Positions 57,165-64,000 of a stretch of 64,000 nucleotides of DNA are shown here, piece by piece. The DNA lies in contig NZ_CP012201.1 of NCBI RefSeq assembly GCF_001191005.1, positions 5,270,001 to 5,334,000 on the forward strand, given 5' to 3'. Positions within the stretch are counted from its first letter, which is position 1, and every line of letters begins with the position of its first letter. A program made the translations under genes and the position numbers. The notes beneath the pieces were generated by a model, which made no database searches, was not told where the DNA came from, and worked only from the letters and a program-made list of their open reading frames with translations. This DNA is from Massilia sp. NR 4-1 (GTDB taxonomy: Bacteria > Pseudomonadota > Gammaproteobacteria > Burkholderiales > Burkholderiaceae_D).

Positions 57165-58886
57165 TCAGTCAACGCGGCGGAACAGGCGGAAACGTTCGCT
57201 GCGGTCGGAGGCGCGGCGGCCTTCCCACACCAGCTGCCAGTGCGGCGCGGGCGCCGCCGCCAGATCTTTCTTGCTGCGGCCGCGCGTGCTGTCCTGCCAC
57301 AGCAGCATGGGGCAGTTGCCGCCATCGACGCGGGCGAAGGGCAGGTGGCCGAAATAGGCGAAGGAGGCGCGCTGCGCCGGTCCCACATTGCTGTCGATGC
57401 AGCGCGTACCGGCCGGCACGCTGGCCGCCGCCTGGTGCGCCACCGTTGCATAGCTCTTGCTGTAATTCATATGCGGCAGGAACAGGGTCATCAGCAGAAT
57501 CCAGATCAGGATCAGGCCGCCCGAGGACAGCACCACGGCGCGCCACAGCACCGAAGGCTGGCGCGAGATGCGCCAATGCACCAGGGCGAACCAGCCGGCG
57601 GTGGCGATGCCCGCCACCGCCAGGGCCAGCACGTGCAGCTCGGGCTGGAAGCCGGGCAGCAGCTTGAGCACATTATGCGCCGGGCGCGGCGGCCAGCCGG
57701 TGAGCTGGGCATACCAGAAGATCCACAGCACGGCGGCGCACAGGGTCAGCACCATGACCGAGAACCAGTCGATGGCGTTGATGGCGCCGCGCTTCATGGT
57801 CAGCAGGCCGAAGGCGGCCATGATGGCCAGCGGCGGCAGCAGCATCAGGAACTGGCCCTGTTCGGGATTCGGGTGGCACAGGGCCAGCAGCGAAGCGATG
57901 CTGACGAAGGCGGTCGGCACCACGATGTGCAGCAGATTGCTCTGGCGGCGCCAGGCGTACACGGCCCACAGCGCGAACGGCCAGGCCGGCCAGAAGAACC
58001 AGACCCCGACGCGCAGGAAGGCGCGCAGCGAATAGGTGCCGGGCAGGGCCAATTGGTTCAGATTCCAGGCGGCCCATGCCGCCAGCGGTTCCTGGCCGTA
58101 GGGACGGCTCAGGACGGCCGCCAGCAGCCAGGGCAGGGCCACCAGCAGGGCGGTGGCGGCGGCCAGCGCCAGGTCGCGCAGGGCGCGGCCCGCGGGCAGG
58201 GCCAGGAAGCGGCCGCACAGGAACAGGGCCAGCAGCAGGGCGGCCGGGGTGACCCAGCCGCGCGTCAGCGTCATCAGGCCGAGGGCCAGGCCGATCAGGG
58301 CCGCGTTGCGCAGCGAGGGCTTTTCCATATAGCGCACGGCGCGGTACAGGGTCAGGGCCAGCAGCGAGGTTTGCAGCGCCTCCGAGGTCGATTCATGGCT
58401 GTGCACCAAGAGGCCCAGGCAGCCGAGATAGATCAGGGCGGCGGCATCGGCCAGGGTGCGGCCGAAATCGTTGGGTTCGGGCTGGCCGCCGAAGGCCAGG
58501 CGCAGCGGCTGGGCCTCGGGCCGGCGGCCCAGATTGAAGGTGGCGTACCACAGCGACAGGGTGCCGAGCAGGAAGACGCCGATGGTGGCCACGCGCGCGC
58601 CCAGCACATCGCCGAGCAGCCAGCCGAACAGCTTGATGCCGAGGGCGCCCAGCCAGAAGGCCAGCGGCCCTTCTTCCGGCATGGACAGGCCGGCCACGTT
58701 CGGCCACAGCCAGTCCTGCCAGCCGCCTTGGGCCATGGTCCACATCACGCCGAAGCTGGCCGCGTCATCGTTCTTCCACGGCTCGCGCCCGATCAGGCCC
58801 GGCAGGATGTACAGCAGGCCCAGGGCATACAGGGCCCAGCGGGGCAGGGCAAGGGTGGCGGCGGCAGGCAGACGGACTGGCTTCAT
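57165..58886 (-). CDS. ArnT-like membrane glycosyltransferase (GT39/83 family)
   Basis: The 573-residue protein has about 12 membrane helices. It has the N-terminal 'GLIGREPWKNDDAASFGVMWTM' acidic motif of lipid-linked sugar transferases (ArnT/PMT type) and a C-terminal periplasmic part. Such enzymes move a sugar from polyprenyl phosphate to lipid A or a protein. The donor is not determined; this could be an Ara4N transferase or another lipid or protein modifier. It lies upstream of the binding protein gene. Confidence 0.82.
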   Translation of the reverse strand: MKPVRLPAAATLALPRWALYALGLLYILPGLIGREPWKNDDAASFGVMWTMAQGGWQDWLWPNVAGLSMPEEGPLAFWLGALGIKLFGWLLGDVLGARVATIGVFLLGTLSLWYATFNLGRRPEAQPLRLAFGGQPEPNDFGRTLADAAALIYLGCLGLLVHSHESTSEALQTSLLALTLYRAVRYMEKPSLRNAALIGLALGLMTLTRGWVTPAALLLALFLCGRFLALPAGRALRDLALAAATALLVALPWLLAAVLSRPYGQEPLAAWAAWNLNQLALPGTYSLRAFLRVGVWFFWPAWPFALWAVYAWRRQSNLLHIVVPTAFVSIASLLALCHPNPEQGQFLMLLPPLAIMAAFGLLTMKRGAINAIDWFSVMVLTLCAAVLWIFWYAQLTGWPPRPAHNVLKLLPGFQPELHVLALAVAGIATAGWFALVHWRISRQPSVLWRAVVLSSGGLILIWILLMTLFLPHMNYSKSYATVAHQAAASVPAGTRCIDSNVGPAQRASFAYFGHLPFARVDGGNCPMLLWQDSTRGRSKKDLAAAPAPHWQLVWEGRRASDRSERFRLFRRVD

Positions 58887-58931
58887 CGGCGTTACAAGTA
58901 AAGGAAACTGGAAGAGAGTAGCAGCGATAAT

Positions 58932-58962
58932 AAAAAAAAGGCAGCCGTAGCTGCCTTTTTTT
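58932..58962. terminator. Bidirectional intrinsic terminator
   Basis: GGCAGC-CGTA-GCTGCC stem (58940-58955) with eight A's before and seven T's after. It lies just after the rpmE2 stop (minus strand) and before the ArnT-like gene. Confidence 0.9.
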
Positions 58963-58976
58963 CGCTGAGCGGCAGA

Positions 58977-59246
58977 TTAGCCTGCTGCAACGGCGGTCTT
59001 GGAACCGACTTTGCCGAACTTCTGGCGGAATTTTTCCACGCGGCCGGCGGTGTCGACGATCTTGTGTTGACCGGTGTAGAACGGGTGCGATTCAGCGGAC
59101 ACCTCGATCTTCACCAGCGGATACTCTTTACCGTCGTGGGTAGCGGTTTCACGGGTCTGGATGGTCGAACGGGTGATGAATTTGAAGTCGCAGGACACGT
59201 CAACGAACAGGACTTCACGGTAATCTGGATGGATTTCGGCTTTCAT
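58977..59246 (-). CDS. rpmE2: 50S ribosomal protein L31, type B
   Basis: The 89-residue protein from the ATG at 59246 has 'MKAEIHPDYREVLFVDVSCDFKFI' and 'SHPFYTGQHKIVDTAGRVEKF', typical of L31 type B. It has only one cysteine, so the four-Cys zinc site of the other L31 type is missing. Upstream is rho on the same strand, followed by its own terminator. It is a component of the large ribosomal subunit. Confidence 0.96.
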   Translation of the reverse strand: MKAEIHPDYREVLFVDVSCDFKFITRSTIQTRETATHDGKEYPLVKIEVSAESHPFYTGQHKIVDTAGRVEKFRQKFGKVGSKTAVAAG

Positions 59247-59368
59247 GTGCTTCTCTCTCAAGGTTTGGTAGCCAAACAGCACTTCGTCGGTCCTTGCTGC
59301 CTCTCGACCCGATTGCCGCTCACTTGCCAGGTGGTTAAAAAATCAACCGCTGATTATACAGTGGATGC

Positions 59369-59408
59369 AAAAAAGCGGCAAGCCGGCCGAGGCCGGGCTT
59401 GCCGCTTT
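59369..59408 (-). terminator. Intrinsic terminator of rho
   Basis: A 13-bp stem (AAAGCGGCAAGCC at 59372-59384, GGCTTGCCGCTTT at 59396-59408) has an inner GGCC/GGCC hairpin. It is followed on the minus strand by a T run, 18 bases after the rho stop. Confidence 0.88.
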
Positions 59409-59426
59409 GACAGCGCTGGGCGGCAA

Positions 59427-60689
59427 TCAGCCGCCGCGGCGCATCAGGTCGAAGAATTCCAGATTGGTCTTCGTCGACTTCATCTTGTCGAGGATGAACT
59501 CCATCGCTTCGATCTCGTCCATCGAGTACAGCAGCTTGCGCAGGATCCAGATCTTCTGCAGCTGGTCCGGCTTGATCAGCAGCTCTTCGCGGCGGGTGCC
59601 CGATTTGTTCAGGTTGATCGACGGGTAGACGCGTTTTTCGGCCAGGCGGCGCTCCAGGTGCACCTCCATATTGCCAGTACCCTTGAATTCTTCGTAAATT
59701 ACGTCGTCCATGCGCGAACCGGTTTCGATCAGCGCGGTGGCGACGATGGTCAGCGAGCCGCCTTCTTCCACATTACGCGCGGCGCCGAAGAAGCGCTTCG
59801 GACGCTGCAGGGCGTTGGCGTCGACACCGCCGGTCAGCACTTTGCCGGAAGCCGGGATCACGGTGTTGTAGGCGCGCGCCAGACGGGTGATCGAGTCCAG
59901 CAGGATGACCACGTCTTTTTTCATTTCGACCAGGCGCTTGGCTTTCTCCAGCACCATCTCGGCGACCTGCACGTGGCGGGTGGCCGGTTCGTCGAAGGTG
60001 GAGGCCACCACTTCGCCGCGCACCGAGCGTTGCATCTCCGTCACCTCTTCCGGACGTTCGTCGATCAGCAGCACGATCAGGGTGACGTCGGGGTGGTTGG
60101 CGGTGATGGCGTGGGCGATATGCTGCAGCATCACGGATTTGCCGGACTTCGGCGAGGCGACCAGCAGGCCGCGCTGGCCTTTGCCGATCGGCGAAATCAG
60201 GTCGATGATGCGGCCGGTGATGTTCTCGGCGCCGTTCATCTCGCGCTCCAGGCGCAGCGGTTCCTGCGGGTGCAGCGGCGTCAGGTTCTCAAACAGAATG
60301 CGGTGCTTCGAGGCTTCCGGCGATTCGCCGTTGACCTTGTCTACCTTGACCAGGGCGAAATAGCGTTCGCCATCCTTGGGAGTACGCACCTCGCCCTCGA
60401 TCGAGTCGCCGGTGTGCAGATTGAAGCGGCGGATCTGGGAGGGGGAGATGTAGATGTCGTCGGTCGAGGCCATGTAGCTGGCGTCGGGCGAGCGCAGGAA
60501 GCCGAAGCCGTCCGGCAGCACTTCCAGGGCGCCGTCGCCGAAAATCTGCTCGCCGGCTTTGGCGCGTTTCTTCAGGATTGCGAACATCAGTTCCTGCTTG
60601 CGCAGGCGAGCCGCATTGTCGATGTCAAGACCGATAGCCATTTCCAGCAAGGCGGAAACGTGCATAGCCTTAAGTTCAGATAGATGCAT
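59427..60689 (-). CDS. rho: Transcription termination factor Rho
   Basis: The 420-residue protein matches Rho in length and motifs. It has an N-terminal RNA-binding 'LEVLPDGFGFLRSPDASY', the Walker A region 'GKGQRGLLVASPKSGKSVML', Walker B 'VILLDSITRLARAYN', Q-loop 'KRFFGAARNVEEGGSLTI' and R-loop 'EFKGTGNMEVHL'. It is a hexameric RNA-dependent ATPase that ends transcription. The insert common in long Rho forms is absent. A leader hairpin TCCCGT-G-ACGGGA (60704-60716) lies just upstream of the start, in a likely regulatory leader. Confidence 0.98.
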   Translation of the reverse strand: MHLSELKAMHVSALLEMAIGLDIDNAARLRKQELMFAILKKRAKAGEQIFGDGALEVLPDGFGFLRSPDASYMASTDDIYISPSQIRRFNLHTGDSIEGEVRTPKDGERYFALVKVDKVNGESPEASKHRILFENLTPLHPQEPLRLEREMNGAENITGRIIDLISPIGKGQRGLLVASPKSGKSVMLQHIAHAITANHPDVTLIVLLIDERPEEVTEMQRSVRGEVVASTFDEPATRHVQVAEMVLEKAKRLVEMKKDVVILLDSITRLARAYNTVIPASGKVLTGGVDANALQRPKRFFGAARNVEEGGSLTIVATALIETGSRMDDVIYEEFKGTGNMEVHLERRLAEKRVYPSINLNKSGTRREELLIKPDQLQKIWILRKLLYSMDEIEAMEFILDKMKSTKTNLEFFDLMRRGG

Positions 60690-60823
60690 ATATGTTTTGA
60701 GTGTCCCGTGACGGGAAATTAGGTAGGGGAGGGAACTGCGTGGATTATTATCAAAAAGGCCAGAGTCTGAGCCCTAGGCCGGCCAGGCAGGCGACGCTGC
60801 GGGCGCAGCGCCGCCTATCTTAC

Positions 60824-61150
60824 TCAAAGATTGCTGTCAATGAAAGAGGTCAGCTGGCCTTTTGCCATCGCGCCGACTTTTTGTGCCTTCATGACACCAC
60901 CGGCGAACAGCATCAGGGTCGGAATGCCGCGGATGCCGAATTTGGCCGGCACGGACTGGTTGCTGTCCACGTCCATCTTGGCGATGGTCAGCTTGCCGTC
61001 GTATTCCTTGGCCACTTCTTCCAGCATCGGTGCGATGCTCTTGCAAGGGCCGCACCATTCGGCCCAGAAGTCCACCAGCACGGGACGGTCGGCTTTCAGC
61101 ACGTCGGCTTCGAACGACGCGTCGGTAATATGTTTGATGTTTTCGCTCAT
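60824..61150 (-). CDS. trxA: Thioredoxin
   Basis: The 108-residue protein from the ATG at 61150 carries the active site 'WAEWCGPCKSIAP', 'VDVNQ'-like 'MDVDSNQSVPAKFGIRGIPTLMLF' with the cis-proline, and 'GAMAKGQLTSFID'. It reduces disulfides in the cytoplasm. It lies upstream of rho in the trxA-rho order common in proteobacteria. Confidence 0.97.
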   Translation of the reverse strand: MSENIKHITDASFEADVLKADRPVLVDFWAEWCGPCKSIAPMLEEVAKEYDGKLTIAKMDVDSNQSVPAKFGIRGIPTLMLFAGGVMKAQKVGAMAKGQLTSFIDSNL

Positions 61151-61317
61151 GTTTTGCCTCAATCGAGGGTGATATCAATAACGCCTGGGGCACGCCATCT
61201 TGCCAGCTTTCGCCATCAGGGCCGTCTGTATTACTGCTTGTATGCAGGAGATGGAGCTGATGCGCGCTAATTCAATATTGGGGTGGCAAGAGGGAATCAG
61301 GCGGGGAATGAATCAAA

Positions 61318-61366
61318 TAATAACCCATTTTGCGCGCTTGTGCGGAAGATTGCTCCCGGGTTATTA
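61318..61366 (-). terminator. Hairpin downstream of the receiver gene
   Basis: A perfect 9-bp inverted repeat (TAATAACCC at 61318-61326, GGGTTATTA at 61358-61366) with a 31-nt loop lies 12 bp after the stop of the receiver gene. A T-rich stretch follows on the minus strand. The large loop makes terminator function uncertain. Confidence 0.4.
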
Positions 61367-61377
61367 GTGTTTATTAT

Positions 61378-61804
61378 CTAATGTTGCCGATCCGGCCGCT
61401 GCCGCAGGCCGCGCGCCAGCGCCACCAGGTCGCCCAGCTCCTCGGCCGCCAGCGGCTTGCTGCAGGCGCCGAGGATGGTCAGCCCCTGGGCCATGGCCAG
61501 CATTTCGGCCGCCTGCAGGATGCGCTGGTCCATGCCCGACAGCAGCACCACGCCGCCGCGGAAGTCGCTTTCGGCGGTCAGGCGCAGGAATTCGATGCCG
61601 TCCATCTCCGGCATCGACAGGTCGCAGATCAGCAGTTCGGGGCGGTGCTTGCCCAGCGCCTGCAAGGCGGCGCGCGCATCGCGCTCGCTGCGCACATCGA
61701 TATCGCCGTCCACCTCCTCCAGGACGTCGCCCAGCATGGCGAGCATGAAGGGGTCGTCGTCCAGCAGCAGGATGCGCAAGGGGGCGGCGCTGGCCAGCGC
61801 GGCT

Positions 61805-61815
<11 letters not shown>
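61378..61815 (-). CDS. Stand-alone receiver-domain protein
   Basis: The 145-residue protein is one receiver: 'RILLLDDDPFMLAML' (acidic pocket), phospho-Asp in 'LLICDLSMPEMDGIEF', 'VVLLSGMD' and Lys in 'GACSKPLAAEEL'. There is no output domain. It overlaps the end of the hybrid kinase by 11 bp and is likely its phosphorelay partner, through the kinase HPt. Confidence 0.9.

Positions 61816-64000
<2,185 letters not shown>

Overview
The window is a gene-dense, GC-rich bacterial chromosome segment with no phage, integrase, transposase or CRISPR. The gene set suggests a beta-proteobacterium of the Oxalobacteraceae (Massilia/Duganella/Janthinobacterium type): the run pyk-fba-purC-purE-purK-Sua5, a short bacterial Gmd, MHYT and HD-GYP signalling proteins, a MaeB-type malic enzyme and the rho/rpmE2/trxA group. 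The assignment rests on recognising protein families and gene order, not on a database search.

Layout. 1-5.5 kb: central metabolism and purine synthesis (pyruvate kinase C-terminus, fructose-bisphosphate aldolase, purC, purE, purK, Sua5/TsaC). 5.7-9.5 kb: a secreted alpha/beta hydrolase, a GDSL lipoprotein esterase and OmpW. 9.5-17.6 kb: glutaryl-CoA dehydrogenase, a flavin reductase, msrA, a cyclopropane fatty acid synthase, a hemerythrin-PdxH fusion, tcdA, thpR, an FKBP and cysK. 17.6-19.05 kb: an ArsR-regulated CDF metal exporter with a clear operator. 19.1-23.9 kb: an orphan pair resembling IncP TraL/TraM, a secreted metallophosphatase, a UvrD-like helicase and PncC. 24.1-29.4 kb: a three-gene c-di-GMP/phosphorelay operon (YfiR, hybrid kinase, REC-PAS-GGDEF-EAL-REC). 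29.4-33.8 kb: thiL, a small membrane protein, maeB and DUF2214. 33.9-38.1 kb: gmd-rmd plus two glycosyltransferases for a D-rhamnose glycan. 38.2-42.6 kb: an MHYT hybrid kinase and an HD-GYP regulator. 42.8-47.1 kb: a Fur-boxed TonB receptor/PepSY iron operon. 47.15-48.1 kb: a 55-bp palindrome and an HTH/Clp-N pair with tandem operators. 48.2-56 kb: DUF1640, tRNA-Leu(CAA), a KimA-like permease, two paralogous small secreted proteins, a quinone oxidoreductase/LysR pair and an FtsH-like membrane protease. 56.2-64 kb: a periplasmic binding protein, an ArnT-like transferase, rpmE2, rho, trxA, a receiver protein and a hybrid kinase cut by the window end.

The main themes are housekeeping metabolism and dense signalling: three hybrid kinases, one GGDEF-EAL protein, one HD-GYP protein and one lone receiver. 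Several small regulated units have visible operators: ArsR, Fur, the HTH/Clp-N operator and the DUF2214 promoter. The most unusual items are the hemerythrin-PdxH fusion, the perfect long palindrome at 47150-47204, the chromosomal TraL/TraM-like pair without other transfer genes, the GGDEF domain that lost its metal-binding Asp beside an intact EAL domain, and the promoter geometry suggesting a leaderless autoregulated HTH/Clp-N operon. No gene-free stretch exceeds 300 bases.
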